In this document: positions 25,109 to 33,346 of the stretch, one piece after another | Position numbering within the stretch: position 1 is the stretch's first letter | Layout: the number at the start of each line of letters is the position of its first letter | Assembly (NCBI GenBank): GCA_016927935.1 | Contig: JAFGLS010000065.1 | Span: 1 to 64,000 of the forward strand | From: Syntrophaceae bacterium | Lineage (GTDB): Bacteria; Desulfobacterota; Syntrophia; Syntrophales; Smithellaceae | Reading direction: 5' to 3' | DNA: 64,000 nucleotides | Notes under the pieces: generated by a model | The model's input: only the letters and a program-made list of their open reading frames with translations | What the model was told of the DNA's origin: nothing | Database searches by the model: none | Made by a program: the position numbers and the translations under genes

Positions 25109-26449
25109 ATGATACAGAGACTGGATTTAGAAAAAGAAGCTATATTCCCGCTGATTTTAAAAATGAGCTGGCCGTCAATAATAGCGATGACAGCCATGTC
25201 TCTTTATAATTTCATCGACACCTTCTGGCTGGCGCGCTTCAGTTCACAGGCCCTGGCCGCGATTACTATCTGTTTCCCTATTCAATTAATTGCCGCAGCC
25301 ATCGGCGTGGGCACCGGCATCGGAGCCGGTTCTTTCTCCGCCCGGATGCTGGGTTCCGGGAAAAATATCGAGGCAAAACAAACAGCGGGACAGACATTTT
25401 TCCTTTCCTTCTTTTTCGGTTTTATATGCATCCTCTTCGTTTTGTTTTTTGGGGATTCGATGCTTATTGTTTTTGGCGCTTCCCAGGAAATATTACCCCT
25501 TTGCCACGATTATCTTTATCTGGCGGTTTACAGTTCGCCTTTCCTGTTTTTTTCCATGTCCAGCTGTATCATGCTCCGTGCCGAGGGAAGACCTCTGCAA
25601 TCCATGTATGTTGTCGTTATAGCTTTGATTTCCAGCGCTATTCTCGATCCCTTCTTAATTTTTGGGATCGGCCCTTTCCCCAGAATGGGAATCAAAGGAG
25701 CCGCGCTCGCTACCATCATTGCACAGTTTGTAATGTTTATATTTTCGCTGATTTTTTTGCAATTGAAATCATCTAAATTTGAATTTAAATGGGAACATAT
25801 TATTCCCGATATTCAAATAATCAAATCAATTTATTCAACAGGCTTCCCTACCATGGTTATAAATTTCATAATCAGTATTGTATTAATAATTTACAACCAT
25901 GTTCTGGCGGATTTCGGCTTTCATGCCGTAGCTGCGTTTGGAATATGTTTTCGTGTCACCGGATTGGCTTCCATGGTTTTGTTTGGCATCGGTGCCGGTT
26001 TAATGCCGATTGTCGGATTCAGCGCGGGGGCAAGGCTTTTTCAAAGACTGAAAGAATCTGTTTTTGTTGCCCTGAAAATATCGCTTGTTTTCTCTGTTGC
26101 TGCCGTAATTATTCTGGAAATATTTGCTCCCCAGATAGTAGAAATTTTTTCCACCGAGCATTCTTTGACGGCTATTGCCATACCAGCCTTACGTATTCAA
26201 GTTTCAGGAATTATATTTGCCGCACCTATCTTAATTTTTATAAATATGTTTTTGGGATTGGGTAAAGGCACCCTTGCAATGGTTATACTTTTTATCCGTG
26301 ACATTTTATTTTTTATACCCCTTTCGATTATCATGCCATTTTTCTGGGGAATCACGGGGGCATGGCTGGCTCTGCCTTCAGCAAGTCTTATTGAATTATC
26401 TTTGGTTATATACTGGGCTAAAAAAGAGTTGCAACGGTTTAAAGAATAA
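25109..26449 (+). CDS. MATE family multidrug/organic cation efflux protein
   Basis: A 446-residue protein with about 12 hydrophobic segments in two halves, matching the MATE fold. N-terminal MSWPSIIAM and the FIDTFWLARFSSQALAAI segment are typical. It would export drugs or metabolites using a sodium or proton gradient; substrate unknown. There is no strong ribosome site before the ATG. A repeat block and a bidirectional terminator follow. Confidence 0.9.
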   Translation: MIQRLDLEKEAIFPLILKMSWPSIIAMTAMSLYNFIDTFWLARFSSQALAAITICFPIQLIAAAIGVGTGIGAGSFSARMLGSGKNIEAKQTAGQTFFLSFFFGFICILFVLFFGDSMLIVFGASQEILPLCHDYLYLAVYSSPFLFFSMSSCIMLRAEGRPLQSMYVVVIALISSAILDPFLIFGIGPFPRMGIKGAALATIIAQFVMFIFSLIFLQLKSSKFEFKWEHIIPDIQIIKSIYSTGFPTMVINFIISIVLIIYNHVLADFGFHAVAAFGICFRVTGLASMVLFGIGAGLMPIVGFSAGARLFQRLKESVFVALKISLVFSVAAVIILEIFAPQIVEIFSTEHSLTAIAIPALRIQVSGIIFAAPILIFINMFLGLGKGTLAMVILFIRDILFFIPLSIIMPFFWGITGAWLALPSASLIELSLVIYWAKKELQRFKE

Positions 26450-26469
26450 CAGGTGGCTGGCCAAACTGT

Positions 26470-26630
26470 GCTTCTTATCCCACGGAGCTTCGCTCCTGGG
26501 ATAATTTCCAATAGCCAAAGGCTATTGGATAATTCGGCTAGAAAACTTCATTGCACTTTGCTTTTGAAGTTTTAGTCTCATTACGACCAACAAGCTTCAG
26601 TTCACTATGTTTCTGAAGCTTGGGTCTCAT
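26470..26630. repeat. stacked hairpin repeats with GTCTCATT tails
   Basis: Four hairpins in a row after the MATE gene: TTATCCC/GGGATAA (26475-26504); CCAATAGCC/GGCTATTGG (26508-26528); AAAACTTCA/TGAAGTTTT (26542-26573), followed by AGTCTCATT; and CAAGCTTCAG/CTGAAGCTTG (26591-26622), followed by GGTCTCATT. Stems differ from the 5.9 kb copies, yet pairing is kept while loop and tail are conserved. Confidence 0.8.
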
Positions 26631-26631
26631 T

Positions 26632-26665
26632 AAAAATGCCCCGTATTATAACGAGGCATTTTTTT
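26632..26665. terminator. bidirectional intrinsic terminator between MATE and csp genes
   Basis: ATGCCCCGT (26636-26644) pairs with ACGAGGCAT (26651-26659) with one mismatch. It is followed by a T-run on the plus strand and preceded by an A-run that gives Ts on the minus strand, so it can end both converging genes. Confidence 0.8.
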
Positions 26666-26698
26666 GTTGAAGTAAATTTAATTAACTGCGATTATTAA

Positions 26699-26899
26699 TC
26701 ATAGCGGCTGAACATTTATCGCACTTGGACCTTTTGTTCCCTGTTCAATATCGAAACGAATTTTCTGACCTTCATAAAGAGTCTTAAATCCTGTTCCGTT
26801 GATGGCGCTATAATGAACAAAAACATCCCCACCTTCATCATTTTCAATAAAACCAAACCCCTTCTTCTCATTGAACCACTTTACTTTTCCTTCTGCCAA
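26699..26899 (-). CDS. cold shock domain protein
   Basis: A 66-residue CspA-family protein with RNP1 (KGFGFI) and RNP2 (VFVHY) motifs, the whole length being one OB-fold. It binds single-stranded RNA/DNA and melts RNA structure. A strong AGGAGGG precedes the ATG by 7 bases. The upstream leader contains two consecutive hairpins, which suggests post-transcriptional control. Confidence 0.95.
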   Translation of the reverse strand: MAEGKVKWFNEKKGFGFIENDEGGDVFVHYSAINGTGFKTLYEGQKIRFDIEQGTKGPSAINVQPL

Positions 26900-26925
26900 A
26901 GCTAAAACCCTCCTTTAAAATATTG

Positions 26926-26959
26926 GTTTCCTGTCGAATAAATATTTATTTCAGGAAAC
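26926..26959 (-). promoter_or_regulatory. hairpin in the csp leader
   Basis: GTTTCCTG and CAGGAAAC form an 8-bp stem around an AT-rich 18-base loop, ending about 26 bases before the csp start codon. It may be a structure that changes with temperature. Confidence 0.4.
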
Positions 26960-27008
26960 AAAAAAACCGCATAAATTCTTCTTCTGAATTAAGAATTCAT
27001 TGCGGTTA
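26960..27008 (-). terminator. intrinsic terminator or leader attenuator upstream of csp
   Basis: On the minus strand, AACCGCA-AATTCTT pairs with its inverted copy ending TGCGGTT and runs into seven Ts. It lies only a few bases before the csp leader hairpin, so it either ends the hydrolase transcript (stop at 27153) or acts as an attenuator inside the csp leader. Beyond it, 27009-27152 shows an AACCAAC/GTTGGTT hairpin (27082-27111) without a T-run and nothing else. Confidence 0.65.
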
Positions 27009-27152
27009 TTTTCTTTTTTGTAAAACTTAACACTTACAATTTCCTAATAAAAAAACGCCTTAATCTCACCAAGATAAGGACAACCAACTTGAATGATTTT
27101 TCAGGTTGGTTTATTGAGTAGCACTATTATTTTTCAAAATCAAGCTTTTTTT

Positions 27153-27791
27153 TCATAATTTTATTATGTTTTTTACTATGTATCTATTTAAAACAATCTC
27201 GAGTTCTTTCTCTTTTCCTCGGTAAAAATGATCCGCTCCCTGAACTATTTCCAGCGGCGACTTTATTTTCTTTGCTTCGGGTATCAAAATATCCAGTAAA
27301 CAAAACTCATCCGCATCTCCGCTCACCAATAAATCAATTTTATTTTTTAAATCATTCCAAGGGAAGTCAAAGTAATTAATAGGCGGAGAAACAAGATATT
27401 TACAAGAAAATATTCTATTATTTTCCGCGAGAATTTTTGAGCCAACCCACGCGCCGAAAGAATAGCCGGCAAAAAATAATTTTTTCAAGCCAATTTTTTT
27501 CATATATTCACTGACGGCAACAATATCTTTTTTTTCTCCAATACCCTCGCTGTATTCACCGGTACTTCCACCTACTCCGCGAAAGTTAAATCTTAACGTG
27601 GAAATATTCTCGGCAGCAAATACTTCCTGTATTGTCTCAACGACATTATTATACATTGAGCCGCCCATCAGGGAATGAGGATGGCATATCACTACACCTT
27701 TTTCCCCTGAAGATCTGGATAGTAAACCCTCAATTATCAGAGATTCATTTTTGATGAATACTTTTTCTTCCTGCTTCATAACTACCGGCAT
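27153..27791 (-). CDS. alpha/beta hydrolase, COG2945-like
   Basis: A 212-residue alpha/beta hydrolase. HPHSLMGGSMYNNVV is the characteristic early motif of this subgroup, GYSFGAW carries the nucleophile serine, an aspartate follows in SGDADEF, and HFYRG carries the catalytic histidine. No signal peptide. Substrate unknown; relatives are annotated as esterases or dienelactone-hydrolase-like. Starts at ATG 27791 or 27779 are both possible; neither has a good ribosome site. Upstream is a repeat element. Confidence 0.8.
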   Translation of the reverse strand: MPVVMKQEEKVFIKNESLIIEGLLSRSSGEKGVVICHPHSLMGGSMYNNVVETIQEVFAAENISTLRFNFRGVGGSTGEYSEGIGEKKDIVAVSEYMKKIGLKKLFFAGYSFGAWVGSKILAENNRIFSCKYLVSPPINYFDFPWNDLKNKIDLLVSGDADEFCLLDILIPEAKKIKSPLEIVQGADHFYRGKEKELEIVLNRYIVKNIIKL

Positions 27792-27850
27792 CAACTTTCA
27801 AAAACGTACATTCTTTTATTTCGAGTAATAGACTCTGACACAATCGAAAT

Positions 27851-27977
27851 ATGTCATTCCGCAAAGTGCCCTTCAGGGTAAACCCGCCGCAGGCGGATGA
27901 GGAATCTTAATGCTTGGAAAAGATCATAACAAAGATTTCTCGTCATCCCGACGAGTCGGGATTTCTCGAAATGACAT
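27851..27977. repeat. TGTCATTYCG-ended dispersed repeat, copy between hydrolase and oppF
   Basis: A 127-base element whose ends are inverted copies (ATGTCATTCCG at 27851, CGAAATGACAT at 27967). Inside are the hairpins CCGCC/GGCGG and ATCCCGAC/GTCGGGAT. Related copies occur at 29.0, 30.3, 33.2, 38.4 and 38.6 kb. No coding capacity. Confidence 0.75.
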
Positions 27978-27995
27978 TTAAATTATAATTAAACA

Positions 27996-28964
27996 TTAAA
28001 TCGTTCCCGCCAGATGACAGGCGCAAAAGCTTTGCTCATCAAATTTTTTCAGAGGCGGTTCTATTTTTTCACAGGTTTCCATCCTGTATGGACAACGATT
28101 TTGAAAAGAACATCCCTCTTCGTTTTCTGCCCGGGCTTCCCCCTTTACTCCCATTATTTTTCCTTTCCTGCGCGGATCACAGACCGGCACAGCCGAGAGC
28201 AACATGCGTGTATAGGGATGAAGCGGACGGTTATATATATCCTTGTTCGAGGCAAGTTCGACAATCTTACCCAGATACATTACGGCAACACGGTCGGAAA
28301 TATACCTGATGACATTAAGATCATGGGAAACGAATAAATACGTCAGTTGAAAATCTTTTTTTAAATCCTTAAGCAGATTCAAAATCTGCGCCTGAATGGA
28401 AACATCCAGTGAAGATACAGGCTCATCGGCAATTATCAGTTCCGGATTCAAAACAAGCGCGCGGGCAATTCCAATACGCTGACGTTGACCGCCGCTGAAT
28501 TCGTGCGAATAACGATTAGCCTGCTCCTTTTTTAAGCCCACTTTGGACATTATTTCCAGAGCCATCTGAATCCGCGATTTTCTATCTCCCATACGATGAA
28601 CAGTCAGCGGTTCTTTTATTGTGTTCAAGGCCGACATCCTCGGATTCAGAGAAGAATAACTATCCTGAAAGATAATCTGAACACGGCGATGATATGATTT
28701 CAACGTTTCTTTATCGTAAGAAAAAATATCTTCCCCTTTAAATTTCACAGAACCTGATGAAGGCTTTTCCAGCCTTGTTATCAATCTCGCCAGCGTTGAT
28801 TTGCCGCAGCCGGATTCGCCGACCAGACCCAGCGTTTCACCGATGAAAATCATCAGTTCAACATTATCAACGGCACGGATAATTCTTTTTTGTGGATTAA
28901 AAAACCCGCTGCTTAAAGTATATCTTTTCGTCAATCCCTGAATTTCAACCAAAGGGTTCGGCAT
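27996..28964 (-). CDS. oppF: oligopeptide/dipeptide ABC transporter ATP-binding protein (OppF/DppF type)
   Basis: A 322-residue ABC ATPase: Walker A GESGCGKS, signature HEFSGGQRQR, Walker B LIIADEP, and the H-loop VSHDLNVI. The C-terminal oligopeptide-transporter region has the family's conserved cysteines (GCSFQNRCPY, ETC, CACH). It would power peptide uptake together with OppD. GAGAG precedes the ATG. It lies 250 bases downstream of oppD, with a repeat element wedged between the two genes. No permease or binding-protein genes are in the window. Confidence 0.93.
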   Translation of the reverse strand: MPNPLVEIQGLTKRYTLSSGFFNPQKRIIRAVDNVELMIFIGETLGLVGESGCGKSTLARLITRLEKPSSGSVKFKGEDIFSYDKETLKSYHRRVQIIFQDSYSSLNPRMSALNTIKEPLTVHRMGDRKSRIQMALEIMSKVGLKKEQANRYSHEFSGGQRQRIGIARALVLNPELIIADEPVSSLDVSIQAQILNLLKDLKKDFQLTYLFVSHDLNVIRYISDRVAVMYLGKIVELASNKDIYNRPLHPYTRMLLSAVPVCDPRRKGKIMGVKGEARAENEEGCSFQNRCPYRMETCEKIEPPLKKFDEQSFCACHLAGTI

Positions 28965-28997
28965 TATTCTCTCGTTAATCTAATATAGAGTTTCAAT

Positions 28998-29216
28998 ATG
29001 TCATTTCGAAGTCCCGCATGCGCGGGATCATCCTCCGCAATAAGATTTATGTCACTTCGACCGAAGGCTATAGTCCAGCTACGCTGGGGAGAAGTCTTAA
29101 TATGTTGTAATTTTAAGATTCCTCATCCCGACACGTCGGAATTCGGAATGACATTTTTTGTTATTACGACACAGTCTCTTGGTCGATATGACAACGTTTT
29201 ACTGAAATATAACACT
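28998..29216 (-). repeat. long TGTCATTYCG repeat between oppD and oppF, overlapping the oppD stop
   Basis: Read on the minus strand it starts AGTGTTATATTTCAGTAAAA and contains TGTCATATCGACC, TGTCATTCCGAATTCCGAC, GAAGTGACATAAATC and ATCCCGCGCATGCGGGA, ending TCGAAATGACAT. It matches the copy at 30222-30417, which lies in the opposite orientation on the other side of oppD. Its outer end supplies the TAG that stops oppD (29215-29217). Confidence 0.8.
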
Positions 29217-30204
29217 AATTATTTTTTCCCTCGCCATATTTATGACACAAAACAAAATGACCGGGATCAATTTCCAAAAGCGGCGGCTCGCTTCTGTTGC
29301 ATTCTTCCATAGCGTAGGAACACCTTTCGTAAAAACGGCAGCCCTGAGAAACATCATACAAATCGGGAACAGAACCCGGAATAACCTTGAGGTAATTTTC
29401 TCCTCCCATTGAATCAAAACATCTGGCCGGCACTGATTCCAACAGGCCCTGCGTATAGGGATGCATGGGTTTGGCAAACAGGGTTTCCACATCCGCAAGC
29501 TCCACTATTTTGCCCGCATACATCACGGCGACCTTCTCGGCGGCCTGAGCAATCACTCCCAGATCATGCGTTATCAGAACAACCGCCATGTTATTTTTTT
29601 GCTTCAGTTCCGAAATCAACTCCAGAATCTGCGCCTGAATAGTGACATCCAGCGCCGTTGTCGGTTCATCGGCAAGCAGGAGTCGGGGATGACAGGACAT
29701 GGCCATGGCAATCATCACGCGCTGACGCATTCCTCCGCTGAGATTATGCGGATAATCGCGGGCGCGTTTCTGCGGCTCGGGAATTCCCACTTCGCGCAGA
29801 AGTTCAACGCTCAACTCCATTGCCTGTTTTGCCGGAAGGTTCTGATGCAGACGGATCGCTTCGGCTATTTGTTCACCGACACGAAAGACAGGATTGAGGG
29901 AAGTCATCGGCTCCTGAAAAATCATGGAAATTTCACTGCCGCGACGGGCGCGCATTTCCTCTTCCGATAATTTCAATAAATCAATACCGGAAAATAATAT
30001 TTCGCCGTGAATGATTTTTCCATTGCCTGGAATCAGGCGCATAATCGAAAGGGAGAGCATTGTTTTGCCGCAGCCGGATTCACCGACAATTCCCAATGTC
30101 TCGCCGGAATTGATATCTAATGAAACACCATCAACAGCCTTGATTCTCCCCCGGGTGGTATCAAATACCGTCATCAAATCTCTTATTTCCAGCAGCGGTG
30201 GCAT
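29215..30204 (-). CDS. oppD: oligopeptide/dipeptide ABC transporter ATP-binding protein (OppD/DppD type)
   Basis: A 329-residue ABC ATPase with Walker A GESGCGKT, signature NLSGGMRQR, Walker B LLLADEP and H-loop ITHDLGV. The C-terminal region carries the cysteine cluster (CRFYERC, EEC, LCHKYG) that in this family can bind an iron-sulfur cluster. It would pair with OppF. It is flanked by two inverted copies of the same 200-base repeat, and its TAG stop is part of one of them, so the extreme C-terminus may have been altered by the insertion. No ribosome site is obvious before the ATG. Confidence 0.93.
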   Translation of the reverse strand: MPPLLEIRDLMTVFDTTRGRIKAVDGVSLDINSGETLGIVGESGCGKTMLSLSIMRLIPGNGKIIHGEILFSGIDLLKLSEEEMRARRGSEISMIFQEPMTSLNPVFRVGEQIAEAIRLHQNLPAKQAMELSVELLREVGIPEPQKRARDYPHNLSGGMRQRVMIAMAMSCHPRLLLADEPTTALDVTIQAQILELISELKQKNNMAVVLITHDLGVIAQAAEKVAVMYAGKIVELADVETLFAKPMHPYTQGLLESVPARCFDSMGGENYLKVIPGSVPDLYDVSQGCRFYERCSYAMEECNRSEPPLLEIDPGHFVLCHKYGEGKNN

Positions 30205-30221
30205 AGTCTATATCAATTATC

Positions 30222-30417
30222 TAGTGTAGTGTTTCAGTAAAAGGATGTCATATCAACCAAAGAAATGTGTCACAATTAGAGCAGATGTCATTCCGAGTTC
30301 CGATTTATCGGAACGAGGAATCTTAAAACAAACAACAAGACTTCTCCCCTCGGTCGAAGTGACATAAATCTTTTTGCGGAGTATAATCCCGCGCATGCGG
30401 GACTTCGAAATGACATC
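30222..30417 (+). repeat. long TGTCATTYCG repeat upstream of oppD
   Basis: Begins TAGTGTAGTGTTTCAGTAAA, then TGTCATATC, ATGTCATTCCGAGTTCCGA, TCCCCTCGGTCGAAGTGACA, CCCGCGCATGCGGGACTTCG, AAATGACAT. It is the inverted counterpart of 28998-29216. The rest of the 309-base gap (30418-30513) shows only AT-rich sequence; if oppD has a promoter it must lie in or beyond this element. Confidence 0.8.
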
Positions 30418-30513
30418 TTTTTTTGCATGAAGTTACTAACATACGTCACGAAGTAGATTGTCTTTGAATAATAGCTTTCAATATTCATATTAATGTTGGA
30501 AAGAAGCATGGTG

Positions 30514-32013
30514 TTATTTTTTTACGCGGTTGAGCAGAAATTCCACAAGCAGTCGGACAGCAACTCCCGAAGCTCCTTTGGGAATATACGGCTTATCCTT
30601 GTCAGTCCAGGCCGGACCTGCAATATCCAGATGCACCCAGGGATAATCTCCGACAAACTTGCTCAAAAATGCAGCAGCTGTAATTGTACCCGCAGAACGA
30701 TTACCGGCATTTTTATAATCGGCGATATCGCTCTTGATCAATTCATGATAATTTTCCCAGAGAGGAAGTTCCCACACAAGTTCGCCGGTATTTTGCGCGG
30801 CGCTGTAGATTTCTTTTTTCAGCTTGTCATTTGTTCCCAGCATGCCGCTGACATCATCGCCCAGCGCCACGACACAGGCGCCGGTCAGCGTGGCCACATC
30901 AACAATGGTTTCCGGTTTTAACCCGGAAGCGTAAGCCAGCGCGTCCGCCAAAAGCAGACGGCCTTCCGCATCAGTGCTCAGGATTTCTATTGTCTTACCT
31001 GAATATGATTTTAAAATATCACCCGGTTTAAAAGCGGTGCCACTGGGCAGATTTTCCGCGGAAGGAATCAGCGCGACAATATTCAGCGGAATATGCAAAT
31101 CCGCAGCCGCTATAAACGCGCCCATAACAGCCGCGCCGCCGGACATGTCCATCTTCATCTCCTGCATTTTATCAGCGGGCTTAATGGAAATACCGCCGCT
31201 GTCGAAGGTTAACCCCTTGCCTACAAGAACAACGGGAGCAGCTTTTTTCCTGCTGCCCGAATATTCCAGAATAATAAACTTCGGCTCTTCATTGCTGCCG
31301 GAAGCAACGGCCAGAAGAGCATTCATCCCCATTTCCTTCATCCTTTCTTTATCCAAAACCTTGCAGGAAACATTTTTTCTGCGGGAGATATCCCGCGCTT
31401 TTTGCGCCATTATGGAGGGCGTCATTTCGTTGGATGGAGCGGAAACAAGATCGCGCGCGAAATAAACGGCATCAGCAATTATCCGCGCTTTTCTCACTGC
31501 TGACTCAACCAGAAGATAATCCTTCAAATCGGCAAAAATGGTTAATTCCTTCATCTCTTTCAAATCTTCACGGCCGACGGTCTTATAAGGCGTGTATTGA
31601 TAAAGTCCCAGAAGAGCTCCCTCGACTGCCGCCTGGACAACCTTTTCTTTTTTGCCGGGAATAAGATTCAAGTTAATGGATGCTGCCGCTTCCTTAACAT
31701 TCATATTTCGCAGATGCCGCATAACCGAGGCAAACGCGGAACGCAGTTTTTCCAGATTGAATTCTTTCTGTTTCCCCAGACCGACAAGGGCTATTCTTTT
31801 TGCCGGAATAGTTCCTCCGGTATAAACTACGGATATTTGAGAAGGCTTGCCTTCAAAATCGCCATTGCCGATTAAATCGCTGATTAATCCGCCGCTTAAT
31901 TTGTCAATCTCCAGCGCCAGTCCCGTCAGTTTTTTACTTTCTTCGAACAACGTCAGAATAATTGCCTGGCTTTTTGCGTCGGCAAGCACGCCTTTTTGAA
32001 CACTGATTTTCAC
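30514..32013 (-). CDS. pepA: leucyl aminopeptidase (M17)
   Basis: A 499-residue M17 aminopeptidase. The catalytic signature NTDAEGRLLLADAL is exact, and the metal-binding lysine/aspartate region VLVGKGLTFDSGGISIKP precedes it. It removes N-terminal amino acids from peptides in the cytoplasm, using two metal ions. The start is GTG at 32013 with AGGAGG 8 bases upstream. It sits next to peptide-transport ATPases and could process imported peptides, but its own promoter indicates independent expression. Confidence 0.96.
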   Translation of the reverse strand: MKISVQKGVLADAKSQAIILTLFEESKKLTGLALEIDKLSGGLISDLIGNGDFEGKPSQISVVYTGGTIPAKRIALVGLGKQKEFNLEKLRSAFASVMRHLRNMNVKEAAASINLNLIPGKKEKVVQAAVEGALLGLYQYTPYKTVGREDLKEMKELTIFADLKDYLLVESAVRKARIIADAVYFARDLVSAPSNEMTPSIMAQKARDISRRKNVSCKVLDKERMKEMGMNALLAVASGSNEEPKFIILEYSGSRKKAAPVVLVGKGLTFDSGGISIKPADKMQEMKMDMSGGAAVMGAFIAAADLHIPLNIVALIPSAENLPSGTAFKPGDILKSYSGKTIEILSTDAEGRLLLADALAYASGLKPETIVDVATLTGACVVALGDDVSGMLGTNDKLKKEIYSAAQNTGELVWELPLWENYHELIKSDIADYKNAGNRSAGTITAAAFLSKFVGDYPWVHLDIAGPAWTDKDKPYIPKGASGVAVRLLVEFLLNRVKK

Positions 32014-32051
32014 TTAATGAACCTCCTGTTATAAATAACAAACGAGCGGAG

Positions 32052-32079
32052 AAGATACCATATAACAGAAAAAAGTCAA
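32052..32079 (-). promoter_or_regulatory. sigma-70 promoter of pepA
   Basis: On the minus strand TTGACT (32079-32074) and TATCTT (32057-32052) are 16 bases apart, about 40 bases before the pepA GTG. Confidence 0.6.
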
Positions 32080-32116
32080 ATGCTAACAATGACTATGGGA
32101 AAGTCTTTGCTGCACT

Positions 32117-32968
32117 TCAATGGATAATCATAGTTCCGACCCAGATGCCTGTTATAATGATGGAAATCAGGTAAATAGCCAGAAAAGAATACCGGGCAAT
32201 TTTTTCCGAAGGAATAACCGATACAACAATAAACAGGAAAAAACAAAACAGGAAGAAGGCCCTGATATAGATTACATGGATGAAAAAAATTGTGAATAAG
32301 CAAGCTACGGCCGGAAATATAGCGGCAAACCTTTTTCCATAGGCGACGGCAAAAGTCCTGTCACCGCTTTTCCTATCCACATCATAATCCATAATAGTGC
32401 TGAAGGAGTGAAAACCCATAACGCAAAAAGTGAAGCAATAGGCATGAAAAGGCAGGGCTGTGGCGTCATCCACAAAGCTGAAGCCCAGAGCGAAAGGTGC
32501 CAGAAAACCGATAATGCCTCCCGATACGGCATCCAACGGAGGTCTTGTCTTCAACCGCCAGGGCGGCACAGAATAAACATAAGAAATGACAAGTATCGTC
32601 ACAGCATAAAAAATGTTGATAATGTTCTTAGTTGCCAAAGAAACGCCGATAAAAACAAATCCCATCAGCAATGCGGCATTTTTCACCAATCCCTGATACT
32701 GTTCGGACAGCAATAAACCTTCCAGCCATTTTTTCCGCGGATTGATTTTGTCCGATTCATAATCATAGATATCATTCAAACCAAAGGTAAAGAGGCAAAT
32801 GGGAAAAGAAAGCATCAGTATCTGCATAATCATCAGGGGCGCGAATCTGAAAGAAGGATCCGTTAAGCCCTGCTTCCCGTACGCCAGACCAAGAAAAAAA
32901 ACGAGAGGCAATGTTATCCACAATGGAAAGCGGCTGACTTTCAGGAAGATAAGAAATTTCTGCCACAT
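32117..32968 (-). CDS. UbiA-family prenyltransferase
   Basis: A 283-residue membrane protein with about eight helices. The two aspartate-rich prenyl diphosphate/Mg sites are NDIYDYESD (near residue 65) and DYDVDRKSGD (near 190), as in UbiA enzymes. It transfers a prenyl chain to an aromatic or other acceptor, for example in quinone or haem pathways; the acceptor is not identifiable here. A TTG at 32977 is a longer possible start, but AAGGG lies 9 bases before the ATG at 32968. Confidence 0.88.
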   Translation of the reverse strand: MWQKFLIFLKVSRFPLWITLPLVFFLGLAYGKQGLTDPSFRFAPLMIMQILMLSFPICLFTFGLNDIYDYESDKINPRKKWLEGLLLSEQYQGLVKNAALLMGFVFIGVSLATKNIINIFYAVTILVISYVYSVPPWRLKTRPPLDAVSGGIIGFLAPFALGFSFVDDATALPFHAYCFTFCVMGFHSFSTIMDYDVDRKSGDRTFAVAYGKRFAAIFPAVACLFTIFFIHVIYIRAFFLFCFFLFIVVSVIPSEKIARYSFLAIYLISIIITGIWVGTMIIH

Positions 32969-33288
32969 GTTTACCAACCCTTTAAATTTTGTCTAGAAGA
33001 TATCACATAGATTCGGAAAATCAATTATTAAGCAATAAATGAACCTCCGCCCAGCAAGCTGGGCGGAATTGTCAAGTTAAATTTATACATTTTCTTTTTG
33101 CTACGTGAGGATATAAACTAGTGTGGTGTTACGCTGAAATCTTGTCATATCGATCAAAGGGAGATATCTTGTATGTTCTAATGATCATTAAGATTTCTCC
33201 CCAGCACAGCTGGACTATAGGCTTCGCTTCGAAATGACATGCTGTAAAGATATTAATGTAACACTACACTGGCAAGATATTAAAAAAA
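32969..33288. repeat. intergenic repeats upstream of UbiA gene, including a 152-bp MITE-like element
   Basis: In this 378-base gap, CCGCCCAGC/GCTGGGCGG form a 9-bp hairpin (33047-33066). A MITE-like element spans about 33119-33271: its ends AGTGTGGTGTTA and TAACACTACACT are inverted repeats with one mismatch, and it contains TTGTCATATCGATC and TTCGAAATGACAT shared with the other copies. No gene is seen in the gap. Confidence 0.75.
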
Positions 33289-33322
33289 GACTGATATCTG
33301 TTTTTACGAATTTCAGATATCA
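33282..33322 (-). terminator. intrinsic terminator of the minor pilin operon
   Basis: CTGATATCTG (33291-33300) pairs perfectly with CAGATATCAG (33313-33322); on the minus strand it is followed by seven Ts. It lies 25 bases past the stop of the large pilin fusion. Confidence 0.85.
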
Positions 33323-33346
33323 GCCTTTTCGAAATTTGCTGCTTTT

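Noticed and set aside
27082..27111. AACCAAC/GTTGGTT hairpin as a terminator
   Set aside because: The stem is followed by TTATTG on one strand and no T-run on the other, so terminator activity is not supported.
28998..29312. Open frame beginning MSFRSPACAG
   Set aside because: It translates the dispersed repeat and runs into oppD antisense; the same peptide appears at the other repeat copy (30288-30509), so it is repeat sequence and not a gene.
30288..30509. Open frame containing MSFRSPACAG
   Set aside because: Second copy of the repeat read in another frame; no ribosome site and no family.
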